In this document: positions 32,590 through 43,786 of the stretch, piece by piece
Layout: every line of letters begins with the position of its first letter
How positions within the stretch are numbered: position 1 is the stretch's first letter
DNA from: Phialophora verrucosa
Lineage: Eukaryota > Ascomycota > Eurotiomycetes > Chaetothyriales > Herpotrichiellaceae
Assembly (NCBI GenBank): GCA_002099365.1
Contig: MSED01000008.1
Coordinates: 1,240,001-1,304,000 of the forward strand
Direction of reading: 5' to 3'
Length of the DNA stretch: 64,000 nucleotides
Made by a program: the position numbers and the translations under genes
Notes under the pieces: model-generated
Databases searched by the model: none
Seen by the model: the letters and a program-made list of their open reading frames with translations, nothing else
Told to the model about the DNA's origin: nothing

Positions 32590-33062
32590 CCCGTAATGCG
32601 GAAGTCCACAAAGGCGAGTGGTGCGAGCGTTGCGAATGGCTGCCTGTCTCGCCTACGGGCATGCCAGTCCCATGTGGGCAACTCATCCCGTCACAGTGTC
32701 TGTACGCCTTGTAATTTGACTTTCGGCACTTCAACCTTACTCGAGTCACACGATATCGATCTCCATAAGAAGTGAACGGAATGCGGCAAGTACTTCCGCA
32801 ACGTTAACGATCTGATGCAGGTCCGCGTCCGAATTTCGACGCGTGCAGTGCGCTGAGGACGAGTTGACATGGAACGCCATGGATAGCATGAGCGATGCCA
32901 TCTCCCTTTGGCGACTTTGGCCGCGACCGCCTCTTCTCCAAATTCTCTGTGATGGTGATCCATCTCGAATCTGGTACCTGCGACAGTAGCATTGATAGAG
33001 ACGACATTGATAACTATATCTCCAATACCTGTGTGAGAGATCGAGCATATGTCAACCAGCGG
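32590..33062 (+). pseudogene. Relic of a C2H2 zinc-finger gene
   Basis: Plus-strand pieces resemble a multi-finger fungal C2H2 protein. At 32701 a finger reads CTPCNLTFGTSTLLESHDIDLH (Cys-x2-Cys-x12-His-x4-His), followed by a TGA stop. After the stop, TECGKYFRNVNDLMQ continues in frame like the start of the next finger. In another frame (about 32895-33060) comes RLFSKFSVMVIHLESGTC, close to the FxxFSxMxxHLESGxC finger common in fungal proteins of this kind; the expected upstream Cys is Phe (DFGR). Stops and a frame change between the pieces leave no workable intron model. A partially functional gene with unrecognised introns is less likely. Confidence 0.5.
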
Positions 33063-33782
33063 CTCGACCACTTGAAGTACCAACGCCCCGACTGCGCGCC
33101 CGACTTCCGCTTTGCGGCTGCTCTATGCTAGCACGTGGGAAGCAACACCTGCAATCAGGGTTCCAATAGTACCTTCAACGACATTGGAAGCTGCATCGAG
33201 TCGTGCATCTAGGTGTCTTTGTTGTACGGTACTAGGCTCTCTATTTGGTGGATTTCTTCTATGGGGAAATTGATTGCCGCCAAAGCCGGAAAGACCAAAC
33301 AGCCCCTGGCGAATTGTTGTGTAAACTAGGTTATTGTTCTGAAGGCCCAGCGGCGTGCTATTGTTTCATGGTCGACGAACACTTGTGGGATCGGAGTCCG
33401 AAGGGAGGGATCTATGAGCGCAAGAATCGAAGGCTTCTCCGGCGCTCTAACTCGGAGCGTCTTTGTTTGTCTGCAGACTTCGCTGGCAGGCTGTCTGCAA
33501 TGTGAGACTATACAACAGATGTGTGCTTAGCTGGTAGCTTTTCACTGGTCAGACCGATGCCATGGTTCTTGTTGCCCTGATCTCGAACCGGGAGGTTCAA
33601 TTACCTGGGAGATTAGCCCTATTGAAAACACGTCTGACTCTGGATTGCCTCGGAATGGCCAAACGGCCTGGTAGGTCCCTCGTGGCACATCGGATCAGAA
33701 ACTGCTCCAAATTTCCACCGTCCACCTGTAGGTTCAACGCAGCAGACGGTGTCCCTATGAAGCATTGAACCAGTCTTGACAA
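33063..33782. other. Intergenic, no gene seen
   Basis: 720 bases between the zinc-finger relic and the SET-domain gene stop. Short open frames only; no recognised features. Confidence 0.45.
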
Positions 33783-36123
33783 CTAAGGCTCTCTGAAGAT
33801 CTTCCCGTATGTCTCGTCAAAACTCTCATCTTCCCCGACGCAGATCTTGTACGAAGTCCTGGCGTACTCAGTCGCTTGGCTTTCGAGATCCGGCGCCACC
33901 AGGCTGTAAGCCCGGGAGAGAAGCATCCAGCACTCGACGAGACTGTCCTGCATCAACCCCCACTGCTTCACGACCACGGGCGTGCCCACAGTCCGCGGCA
34001 GTCTGCCACCATCAATGATATAACCGAGAGATTCCAGAGATCTCAGTCCCGCTTCGACGGCTTTGGCTATCTGTTGATGGGCGAGATACATCTTTGCAAG
34101 AGCCAGCTGGACATCGAATACACACAGACGAGGCACTTCAGACGCGGGTCGTGGATATGTGGCAGTGATCGCAACGAGGATAGACTCAATCCGGGCTGCA
34201 TCCGATTGCATGCCAGAATTGAAGTGTTTCTGAGCGTCGGCCCTCAGATCCTTTCTCTTTTGCCAGACACTTTTCTTTGTGGCCTCGTCGTTCTGGCATA
34301 TAATGCAGTCACATTTGAAGTCCCAATGCCGGAATTTCTTCTGCCGCTCCTCATAACGGACGGGATCGAGCATGTGGTACCAGAATGTGATCTCGGTGTC
34401 AGGGGCGAGGTCTCGCGTGGCGCGGACTATCATCATATCTCCGATGAAGGCCCTTATGGCGTTACTGTAACAGCAATGGTTGATGTATGATGCCATAGGC
34501 CAAATACCGCAAGAGTGGAATAATCTTTCGTCCGCAATAACCTTTTGGTCGGCCTTGTCATCCATAGTACGTAGATGAGACTCGCGAGACGAAAGTGGAC
34601 AACCGAAGCAGTTCAGGTTGATGATACGCTCGATGAGGAATCTAGGATAGTCAGCCACACTTCTAAGCCAGCGACGAGATAATGGGTCTCTCACGTGTCA
34701 ACCACTGGCGTGCCATCGACCTCGGAAACATTGACAGGTACGTACGAGCCGTGGTGCAGGCTGGTGATGACTGTAGCTAAGGAGGGGTTCCGATATAGCT
34801 TCTGGACGATCAAGTTGATGAGCTCTGACTGAGCTCCCACAGTTATGGAGCTGGTTTCCGAGTTCACTAGAACGGTCACATTCTCCATGCCCTTTTCAGT
34901 ATCGACGAAGGCGTGCAAGAAGGCTTTCTCGCACAAAAGCAGCTCGCCGGCCTTGACTGCCTTTGTGGTGAAGAGGCCGCGTCCCCGAATGTGCGATTTT
35001 TGGATGGATACTGGACCTACATATGTGGAATGATCCAGGTGCAGCGGCCGTAATTTAGCGGCCTCTGCGCGTAACTGCTTGAAGTCGTACCTGCCGCCCT
35101 CCTGCTCTGTAAGACGATGGATGGTCTGAGTGAACTTGTCCTTGGCTGCTTTGTTACTGGGATACTGAAGACGGAGAGTTTTGAGAACTTCACAACATTC
35201 TCTATATCTTCTGAGGTTGTACAAAGATAGGGTTCTGCGGTACAGAGCTTTCTCGGTTGCGCGTTGCGGATGTGGCACGGACTCCAGATCGTCAAGAGCG
35301 GCGTCGAACTGCTGTGCCTTTAGGAAGGCGAGAGATCGGTTGAGTTTGATGGTCTGAACCTCTTCTGCTGCTGGTGAACAATCGAGGGCTTTCGTGTAGC
35401 TGTTTAACCGTTGAGTTTGAGCGTCCAGAGATATTCCATGAAGACTTACCATTCAATGGCAGCTCTGTACTTGGACTTGTTGAAGTGATCATGGCCCTTG
35501 GTCTTCCAAGCATCCGCTGAGATGATAGACTTCGCGGTTTTCGTCTGCCAGCAATTCGGGACTCTCTCATCATATTCTGGCAGGTATATGACATCGGAGA
35601 GATGGTCGACGCGGATCCCGTGCCCTCCATTAGACATTAACTTGAAGTATGGTTCTCGCACAATCAGGATGGTTCCTTCTCCAGCAATACCCTCGATCGC
35701 AGAGTCATTATCCCCCTCTTGGTAGTACAGCTGCAGCATGACAACGTCCTTGAGCTCGTCCTCCACAATGGTCATGATCGCATTCAATTTATCTGGCGGG
35801 GTAGTTGACCTCAACAGAAGGTAGCTGCCTCTATGGTGGGTTTCAAGAAGCAGATCTTTGATCATGGTTTTCTTGAGGTCGGAGAAGGGACTGATGCATG
35901 GAGGGTAGGCTGGGGGAACGAATGACGACCGCATATTGTACTGAAGGTTTGGTCTAGCCTGCTTCATCATAAGACTCAACCTGAACCTCATCATGATTTC
36001 TTCCCGGGACCGCCTTCCTTGAGGGCGTTCTCCTTTGCGGGATTGGGCGTCTTGGAGACTCTTTTGCTGCTTGAGCAGGAGCTGGACATATTGTGGAACG
36101 TCTGAGACATCGTGTGTGTCCAT
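33783..36123 (-). CDS. TPR and SET domain protein (SMYD/Set5-like methyltransferase)
   Basis: Exons 36123-35450, 35399-34695 and 34641-33783 (introns 50 and 53 nt) give 745 residues. The N-terminal 200 residues are specific to fungal members. Three helical TPR-like repeats follow (DAWKTKGHDHFNKSKYRAAI, KLNRSLAFLKAQQFDAALDD, KALYRRTLSLYNLRRYRECC). The SET domain begins with VSIQKSHIRGRGLFTTKAVK (about 350), is broken by a long insert, and ends with MASYINHCCYSNAIRAFIGD and RATRDLAPDTEITFWY. Post-SET cysteines are in FKCDCIICQ. The usual NHSC motif reads NHCC here. Family members methylate lysines of histones or other proteins; target unknown. Confidence 0.88.
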
Positions 36124-36908
36124 GGTGCTTGATAATGATGGGAGCTAACCTTCTTTTGCTGACTCTGTTTCCTGCGATGAGGAGATGTGCAGTTGTAAAG
36201 TATCGTGAGGCTGAATCTAGTAGAAAGTGATTGCAGCCGAGCATCGCACAAATGGACGCGCCTATGAGGCGGTGACTCAAAGGAGCACATGTGAATTTAC
36301 AATATGCCCGCCAATTGCCCTCCTTCACCTACTTCGATCTGCAACATAATACGCCAGAGACAGTGGGGGCCTGAAGCCTCCAAAGCATGCGTTAGACTTT
36401 TTGCTGAATTATACGAAGAGTCTTATTGGGCTAGTAATATCTGGAGGATTGCTAGATCCGTCTACCCCCTATATTCTTACTCAGGACGTAGATAACCATT
36501 GCTATCTGACTAGATTCTTTACAGCACACAATACCTACTAGGATAACCTTCCGTTCAATCTGCGTCCTTGAGATAGACATCGATAGAGGTCTTCAGGAGG
36601 ATCTCCAGCCACACCACCAGCCATGAAGATGCAACTAGTGTTGCATTTATCTTCGTATGCGCAATCTAGAACGTCGATTGGGAATGGTGAGACTGTCCTG
36701 GGCCTGTCCCGAAGGGAATTTTCTCCTCTCGTTGTGTAGCAGGACACATATCCCCAAGGCTTTCTCATAAATCCGCTGCATTCCAAAACTTCACCGGCGA
36801 CCTCATTCTTCTTCGTATGTATATGTGCTATTTTGACCAATGGACTGTTCACGCCAGATCACAGCACGTCAGATGATATCCTCTGCATCTAGGCGTGCGC
36901 GGATAGTT
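36124..36908. other. Intergenic, no supported gene
   Basis: 785 bases. A 104-codon minus-strand frame (36852-36538) has six cysteines but opens only at GTG and lacks a signal peptide; it could be an exon of a small Cys-rich gene whose first exon I cannot find. Confidence 0.4.
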
Positions 36909-38249
36909 CTATAATCTTTGGGCCAAATCCCTCATATCCTCGACAGTTTCCAGATCCCAGCATGCTTTACTGGCGATGATGGCTCTCTCCCCTATGACCT
37001 TGGCCGTTTGGTCCAAAAACTTGACTTCGAGCTGCTCATTCGTCATAGGAACGTTCAAGCTGCCAACACAATGCTCAACGTGCTTCTCTGCCGTCGTACC
37101 ATCCTTCCACAGGATCGTGATGGAGCATCCATCCAGGTTCATCGAGTCATCCACCGCGGCCCTAACCCTATCTCTGATTTGGGATGTGGTTGAGTTCTGG
37201 ACGATTTCGGCTTCGTACTGAATGGGTGTGCCCGCTCCGTACACCAGTCCGATGGCCGCGCCGTGGAAGACGCTGAATTTGGCCTCGAGACTGTCCCTAG
37301 GCTTTGCCTTGCCGGTTAATTCCAGCACCAACGGATGCACCTTCAAGTCGACTCTTTCAACATCCTCTAACGACTTTCTGCTTCCAAGTCCTGTTTCCTG
37401 CCTCAACTGGATGCACCCGTCAATGATGGGGTGAATGACGACTCCACATGGAAACGGCTTAAAAGCGTTCTTCAGCATCTCCCACTCCTTGCCTAATGCT
37501 GGTATCCACTTATCCAAGCTCACTGTGGTACTAACCACGTTTGCCCAGCCCCTTTGAGCCTCCAGCGCTTGCAGGCTGCTCGTGTATCCTTTCTGCGCCA
37601 GCAGTGCGGCCAACAGACCATTTTGAGCTGCCCGACCGGGATGGAAACTCTTCGTGTGACTCCCAAACATCTCCCGCAGACCCGTGACCTGCGTGGCCGC
37701 AATGCCAATAGCGTGCTGCATGGCGGAAACACCAAGACCAAGCACCTTACCTACTGCGACTGCAGCCCCAATAGATCCGGTAGTGCTCGTGATATGCCAT
37801 CCAATATCGTAATGCTGCCTCAATACGCTTAAGCCAACCTTACACGCGACCTCAACGCCGGCGACTTGAGCTAGGATGAATTCTTTGCCACCTATTCCTC
37901 CCTTCTGTTCGCAGATGGCTAGCAATGCGCTGACAACGGGCCCCGTGGGATGAATGGCGCTCTTTAGATGTGTGTCGTCGTAGTCATCCACGTGCGACGC
38001 AATGCCGTTGATGAGAGCTGCGTACTGTGCGTCGATCGATTTGTCGGTGCCCAGGAGCTTGGACGTCGATGAGGCGCCGAAGAACGGTGATAGGGCGTCA
38101 TAGGCGATCTTCACGGCTGCATGGTTGCTGCCGCCAATGGTGCAGCCTACCCAGTTGTAGAAGGATTGGACAGCCGTGGAGATGACTTCTGGAGGAAGGT
38201 CGGAGTATTTCAGGTTGACAGCCCAACTGGCTGCTGCTTTTGTTGCCAT
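36909..38249 (-). CDS. MmgE/PrpD family protein
   Basis: Intronless, 446 residues, from MATKAAASWAVNLKYSDLP, the usual family start. Conserved blocks are YNWVGCTIGGSNH, the active-region stretch HVDDYDDTHLKSAIHPTGPV (86-105), AIGIAATQVTGLREMFGSHT followed by KSFHPGRAAQNGLLAALLA, and FKPFPCGVVIHPIIDG. The family contains 2-methylcitrate dehydratase, cis-aconitate decarboxylase and many uncharacterised fungal enzymes; the sequence alone does not choose among them. There is no clear mitochondrial or peroxisomal signal (C-terminus LAQRL). It is followed upstream by a DAL5-type transporter gene on the same strand, in a block of catabolic-looking genes, so action on a small carboxylic acid is a reasonable inference. 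Confidence 0.88.
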   Translation of the reverse strand: MATKAAASWAVNLKYSDLPPEVISTAVQSFYNWVGCTIGGSNHAAVKIAYDALSPFFGASSTSKLLGTDKSIDAQYAALINGIASHVDDYDDTHLKSAIHPTGPVVSALLAICEQKGGIGGKEFILAQVAGVEVACKVGLSVLRQHYDIGWHITSTTGSIGAAVAVGKVLGLGVSAMQHAIGIAATQVTGLREMFGSHTKSFHPGRAAQNGLLAALLAQKGYTSSLQALEAQRGWANVVSTTVSLDKWIPALGKEWEMLKNAFKPFPCGVVIHPIIDGCIQLRQETGLGSRKSLEDVERVDLKVHPLVLELTGKAKPRDSLEAKFSVFHGAAIGLVYGAGTPIQYEAEIVQNSTTSQIRDRVRAAVDDSMNLDGCSITILWKDGTTAEKHVEHCVGSLNVPMTNEQLEVKFLDQTAKVIGERAIIASKACWDLETVEDMRDLAQRL

Positions 38250-38905
38250 GGTGGTTGCGAGGTCAGCAAGTAACTGGATGTAATCGCGACGACAGGAAGG
38301 CTTGAAGATTTAGAATCATCCAAGTTCCGCTAAATGGTCAAGCTTCGAAGCAGAGAAAGCTTTGTTAACGCTTTGAAGCATTGAAAATTAGACAGCCCCC
38401 ACGAGTGAAGTTTATAATCTAAAATCATTAGGTTGAATATGCCGAGTACCAGAAGTATCAACCCGATGAGGGTGGAGAGTTGCCGGGGAGGGTTCGGTCC
38501 CGCCAGACGAGCCGACGAGCCGAGTTCGCACTCGCAGATTGAGAGGCAGCGGCGAGATACTAAGTTCCATATTCATATCAAGAGCCTTCTCCGTGCATTA
38601 CCGTTGCTTTCTGCTTCATTTTGAAATCTTACACCATGTTCATGGATGGTGCCACACCTTTGCATTGTCGAAAATACGTGATATCGAGACCCAAATTGCC
38701 CTTTTTATTTCTTTTCCTCGCGTCCCTTTTGTTCAAACCTCAAAGTGATCAATGTACTCTCAAGTTATGAATTTCCAATATGAGGTTCACCAATCTTGCG
38801 CCGTCCTTTACATCTTGATCGGCTTTCTTTGACGACAGAGTCCGAAGGTAAATAAGGGAGCCCCACTCTGCAGCTTTCCTCATTAGGAAACCGAAGCCCC
38901 CACTG
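38250..38905. other. Intergenic between two minus-strand genes
   Basis: 656 bases: promoter of the MmgE/PrpD gene and 3' region of the transporter. Nothing else recognised. Confidence 0.45.
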
Positions 38906-40783
38906 CTAAAGTATATACCTAAACATTGGACCCTCATTCTCTTCTCCGCCAAGCGCGGAGTGCTTGGAATCCTCACCAGTCTGCACGAGTTCCACGGTCC
39001 CAACTGCTGGGCGGGCTCCATAGCGGGCGTCGAATCTCTTGTTTTCAATGACAAGTCCTGTACGGAGGCAGAGCGCAAGAATGGCGGTGAGGAACATGAA
39101 CCCAGCGCAAATGGACATCCCTTCTTTGTAGAGAGGGCCTTGGCGGGCAGGGTACATACGGGTGCCAAGTAGAGGGCCGCATTGGCCGATGATGTTCAAG
39201 ATGGTGACACCAGATCCACGCTTTGTGTCGGATCCCTGATTGTCTACCCTGTTTGTTAGCTGTGAAAGCCCAGTCACGATGATTGTCATGTTGGACATAC
39301 TCAGAACCCAAGGGATGATGTTTGCTATGGTAGGGAAAATCCCCCCTGCCGCCAGGAACACACTGAAGTATCTGGCTCCAACACTTTCCGTAGTGGCCAG
39401 GATAACGTAGCCTATGCCACCAATGCTGGCCATGATTGCGACCGTTATTCCACGTTGTTGCAGTCGATCGGCGAAATAGGTTGTGAGAAGAGTTAGTCCA
39501 AAGGATACAAAATACGGGGGCGCCGTAAGGCCTTGGGCATTGACAGCCGTAAAGCCCATCTCCTTCAGGATCAAGGGTAAGAAGACTGGTAGAGACGAGA
39601 AGGACACGTTGCTCGCGAAGTACATAACCTGGTAATTGTCAGTTCTTCGTGGTAGAGAGGCTCGAACCAAATCACTCTGGACCGGTGAACCTACAGCAGT
39701 CACCCAGTTCTTCCAGTCAAGCAGAGCTTCAAAAATGTGTGCCCATCGGAGGTGGCCTAGTCTGTGATCGACTTCTTCACCCACCTGCCTCACTCCTCTA
39801 GCCCTCGCAACTGATTTTTCGTCCTTAGTCAGGAACCTTGCTGCGGTAGGAGTATCAGGCAGGAAAAAGTATGTTATAAATCCAAGAGCAATGCTCGGAA
39901 CTCCCTCAATGATGAAAAGTAACTTCCAGTTAGCCAACGCGGCATGACCAGATGTTATGCCGAAAGCCAGAGCTCCAGCAAAGGTATTCGCAAGAGGTGC
40001 CATTGAAAGCATAATTCCACACCGGAATCCGAGTTCATGACGCAGGTAAAAGAAACTGAGATAATATGGCACTCCGAGACCGAGGCCAGCTTCAGCTATT
40101 CCAAGAAAGAAGCGACATGCCATCATGCCTGCCCAGTTCTTTGTACCTGCCTGTGCGGCCGAGATGATTCCCCTAAAACTTGTCAGCCTGGATTCCATAC
40201 ACCTACGCGTTGCTTACCATGCCACGGTGACGAAAGCGGCCCACATATGCGGTGGTACCAACTTCCACATGAAGATCAACGGCTCGAACAAGATGAAGCT
40301 GATGTAGTAGATAGTCAAGAGCCAGGCATAGTTATCCGAGCTCAGAGAGAGATCTTCCGACATTCCTGCAATGTTGGCATTCCTTCACAAGGTTTTAGTG
40401 TCAGTTATGAAGTCAAATCACCCTAGATATACGCTTGAGGTTGAACAAAGATCCTACGCACCCGATATTTGAGCGATCGAGGTAGGAGAGAAGATCTTCC
40501 ACATCAATTAGGTCAGATTAATTTGGAAGGGCAGACCATGCCATGAAACTGAATTCGACATACAGAGCGCACACACAAGGCTGGTCACATTCCAGTCCAA
40601 CTTTCGCACAACCTTCTTCTCAATTACTTGAGAATCCTGGTCGGAGTGCTCGATAAAGGGTTCCTCTCTCGGCGGACGGACTTTGGCATCTTCACGTTGG
40701 TCGACTTCACTTCCGCCGACTGGCTTGTTGGGGGCGACTTCTATGTCGTTGGTTACGCCCATTGGAACTTTCTTAGAAGACAT
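38906..40783 (-). CDS. DAL5-type MFS transporter (anion:cation symporter family), copy 1
   Basis: Six exons (40783-40564, 40495-40462, 40382-40218, 40172-39695, 39628-39301, 39243-38906) give 520 residues with 12 predicted helices. Family marks: YLLSYLDRSNIGNANIAGMS across introns 1-2, WLLTIYYISFILFEPL, CRFFLGIAEAGLGLG, FFLPDTPTAARFLTKDE, VFLPLILKEMGFTAVNAQGL and PWVLNNQGSDTKRG across intron 5. The C-terminus GEENEGPMFRYIL matches copy 2. The allantoate permease family imports small carboxylates, ureides or vitamins by proton symport. Internal exons 2-5 are 34, 165, 478 and 328 nt, the same as in copy 2 at 43.8-45.7 kb. The unspliced frame stays open through introns 4 and 5, so junction conservation was used to place them. 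Confidence 0.9.
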
Positions 40784-41608
40784 TGCATCGATCAATAATG
40801 ATACAAAAGAGAGAGGGCAGACATTCGGTCAATGTCTGTGGAAAGTCAAAAGGCCAGAGGTGTCCTACATGAACCCGCGGAAAACGACCTGGCCATGGTT
40901 CGGCCTCTGGACTTTCATCGTCTCAGACTGGGCCGGTACGAAGCTTCTTCGGCTCACAGGACCTCCTGGTCATCAAGGCTTAAAGTTGCCGAAATAATAA
41001 TTCCCGAGCGTTCAATCTAGAAACGTAAAACTTCCCCACACATACACCGAGCTACCCCGGATTTGACCTTTAGGTCTCGATATGGTAGGTGCTAGCTATA
41101 CTGGCTAATCCTATCTCTAATTATGCCGAAAACCCGAGAGGAAGATTCTATCAGTGAGAGCTGGGAAGTGGAAATACCAGCCTCGACCCTCTCCGCTGGC
41201 TGCAGCCCGTTCGGCTTGTATTCTGTGAGATACCTAGAAGATAGATAGCAACCGAATTAGGCAAAAGGATTGTTTGGACTGGTCACCGTTCATTTGGTTG
41301 ATCAATAGCATAGTATAATATATAGTCGACTAGAGCGCGGCGTTGGACTGTGTCTTCGAAACCGAATTTCTATAGTGTCAAGCAATTCATCAGTAGTCCA
41401 AGTGAGTACAATCTTGGGGACCTCCCATCATTTGGAGGACTCTTCACTGTGGAAATCTCTCTGCACATTCGGTGTCCTCTACACTTAGTTACTCACTGCC
41501 CACAAGCGAAAGGAAGGCAGTCGCTAATGCTTTGGTGGTTTCAGGTAGATATCCATTCCTCCTTCAAATCGATCCGGACGAGGCGAGACGTCTGCAACTC
41601 AAGCAAAA
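40784..41608. promoter_or_regulatory. Divergent promoter between transporter copy 1 and the secreted hydrolase
   Basis: 825 bases. A TATAATATATAG run lies at 41314-41325, about 290 bases before the hydrolase ATG. No other site recognised. Confidence 0.4.
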
Positions 41609-42772
41609 ATGCAGGGCTTAATTCTGAACTTGGGCATGAGGGTTGCCTTGATCTTGTCATTTACTCTGGTTGGAGTGCACTCGCGACCATCTTCACCACC
41701 CCTTTCGGTGGAGAATGGACCAGCTTGTACAACTTTAACGATTGGATTCGATACCACAGCAACCAACTACAATGTGGTCGTCGGCGGTAACTTGGAGAAT
41801 AGTACCTTCATAAATCAGTTTCTTGCAACCGCCCCTAATGTCACCAAGAACGCTCCGAACTCGACTGTTTCCGGGTACTTCAACATCAGTGCAAGGTATT
41901 GCGAACCCGAAGTCAAGATGCCGCAACGAGCACAATCGATCCACTTCCTGGTCCATGGCGCAACATACACCAAAGACTATTGGTCAGCACTAGGTTTTCC
42001 TGGCTTTGAACCGGGCAAATATTCCTGGACTGCCTTCGCTTCGAAGCAGGGCTGGCCAACGCTGTCCATTGATAGACTCGGGGTTGGACAGTCCTCCCAT
42101 CCAGATCCAGTCCATGCCGTCCAGTTTGGACTCGAGACTGAAGTCCTCGCCAACATCATTCTGGCCCTGAAGTCTGGCGCCATTGGCGGTCGCCCTTTCA
42201 GAAAAGTCGTTTACGTCGGTCATTCCTACGGCTCCGAGCTGGGAAACCATCTAGCGGCTAGCCACCCCAACGTAGTCGATGCATTGATCCTGACCGGCTT
42301 TTCCAGCACTCGAGCCAATATTTCAATAGAATTCAGCGCTGCAAACAGCGAGTTTGTCAGGCTCGAAGATCTCGCTCCCGGCTACCTCGTTCTGCCAACG
42401 GCGGAACAGCGATCGGTGTTTTACGGCGCGAACGGTACATTTGATCCTCGCCTACTCGACATCGACACCGACACCCAACAAACAGCGACCGTGGGCGAAT
42501 TCATCAGCCGCAAGCTGCCTCCTCCAGTAGCCAGCAGCTTCACCGCCCCAGTGTTCGTCATGACTGGTGACCAGGACCAACCCTTCTGCCCTGGCGGTCA
42601 TTGCGACTCCGGCGCCAAGTCATCCCTTGCACCGACGGGCCAGCTGTTCCCCAAGTCCCGTAGCTTCTCCTTCTATGTGCCACAGAGCACTGGCCACGAC
42701 ATCAACATCCACTACAGTGCCCCCTTGTCTTTTGCTCGTGCTCATTCATGGATGCAAAACCAAGGGTTCTAG
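41609..42772 (+). CDS. Secreted alpha/beta hydrolase (paralogue of 4383-5549)
   Basis: Intronless, 387 residues. The signal peptide is MQGLILNLGMRVALILSFTLVGVHS. Fold marks: VHGATYTKDYWSALGF, the strand motif SIDRLGVGQSS, nucleophile elbow GHSYG, acid-containing TGDQDQPFCPGGHC and catalytic His in STGHDINIHY. Many N-glycosylation sites suit an extracellular enzyme. It differs from the 4.4-kb copy by a longer N-terminal segment and Tyr in the elbow. It lies between the two DAL5-type transporter genes, divergent from one and convergent with the other, which suggests that it releases an acid or alcohol that they import; that link is inference. The ester or other bond it cuts is unknown. Confidence 0.88.
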   Translation: MQGLILNLGMRVALILSFTLVGVHSRPSSPPLSVENGPACTTLTIGFDTTATNYNVVVGGNLENSTFINQFLATAPNVTKNAPNSTVSGYFNISARYCEPEVKMPQRAQSIHFLVHGATYTKDYWSALGFPGFEPGKYSWTAFASKQGWPTLSIDRLGVGQSSHPDPVHAVQFGLETEVLANIILALKSGAIGGRPFRKVVYVGHSYGSELGNHLAASHPNVVDALILTGFSSTRANISIEFSAANSEFVRLEDLAPGYLVLPTAEQRSVFYGANGTFDPRLLDIDTDTQQTATVGEFISRKLPPPVASSFTAPVFVMTGDQDQPFCPGGHCDSGAKSSLAPTGQLFPKSRSFSFYVPQSTGHDINIHYSAPLSFARAHSWMQNQGF

Positions 42773-43786
42773 ATCAAGCTGAGCACTGGCGAGACTCTGG
42801 AATGTTTTATTCCTCCTCTGTCTCCGCCGCATGAAGTGCCAAATTGGATCAAGTAGTCGAAATCCCTACATATGCCTGAGCGCACGATATAGGAAATGGA
42901 AAAAATTGAAAAAAGTCGAATTCATGCTACCCGGCGCAAGCCCTCCCTGCGATGATGGGTGATAATTTGGTGTAGCTCTGCTGAAAATCTCATAAGAAAT
43001 TATCTTCAGCTAGCTATTAGGACTTACGAATTGGCATGAGACCAGCAGGCTTGCTCAAGTACTTGTTCCCAATGTATTACAACGATCCGAAAGGAGAGCC
43101 ACTGGTTCTACGCGTACGATTAATGGTTCTAACATGAGAATGTGTGATTGACATTCCCCTCGACTCGGTCATGCTCTTCAACTACAGCAGCTCAAGCGGG
43201 CGAAGGGACGTGGAGATGAAATGGTGACTCTTTCGACTGTGCGAGCAGTCAATTTGGGAGAAATGACCAGGATATTAGAGTCTTCGTCGCAGATTAGGAT
43301 CATGGTGCCTACTGAAAGTGCTGTGGACAATCTATCCCTGGGTGCTTCGAAACGATAGCCGCTTAGACGGTGGCTTGCCATCTAAAGTGTCTATGTCCCG
43401 TTAGTCCTCGTTACAGACCTGCTTGCTTTGAATGTAGGCATAGGTATCAACATGCTCCGAGGAGCTTGTCATATGGTGCAGATGCTTTTGAGGTCGCCGA
43501 TCTTTCCAGATGTTAGTCGTTCGTTTATTATTCTCTGATTACTGAGACCCTCTTTCCGACAACTCAATAACAAATAGGTACTGGTATTTCATTCAATACT
43601 TAATGAGGTTTGAGCATTCGTGAGTAGGTAGAAATTTGATACGAGACTCGTGTGAATATAAAACTAGATAAAGCAGCCAACCACGAGACATTCAATGGCT
43701 TGGAAACCTTGCAGTCACCGCCTGGAGCGTTTGATCCAAAAAGGATCCCCATATGTGCAGGAGTAGTAGATCTGTCGAAAGGGTTC
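42773..43786. other. Intergenic between convergent genes
   Basis: About 1 kb between the hydrolase stop and the transporter copy 2 stop. Rather A/T-rich, with only short open frames. Confidence 0.5.

Noticed and set aside
36538..36852. Cys-rich 104-codon frame as a small secreted protein
   Set aside because: Begins at GTG, has no signal peptide, and no upstream exon with one could be joined.
39657..39670. GGTTCGAGCCTC on the minus strand resembling a tRNA B box
   Set aside because: It lies inside intron 4 of a transporter gene and no A box or acceptor-stem pairing accompanies it.
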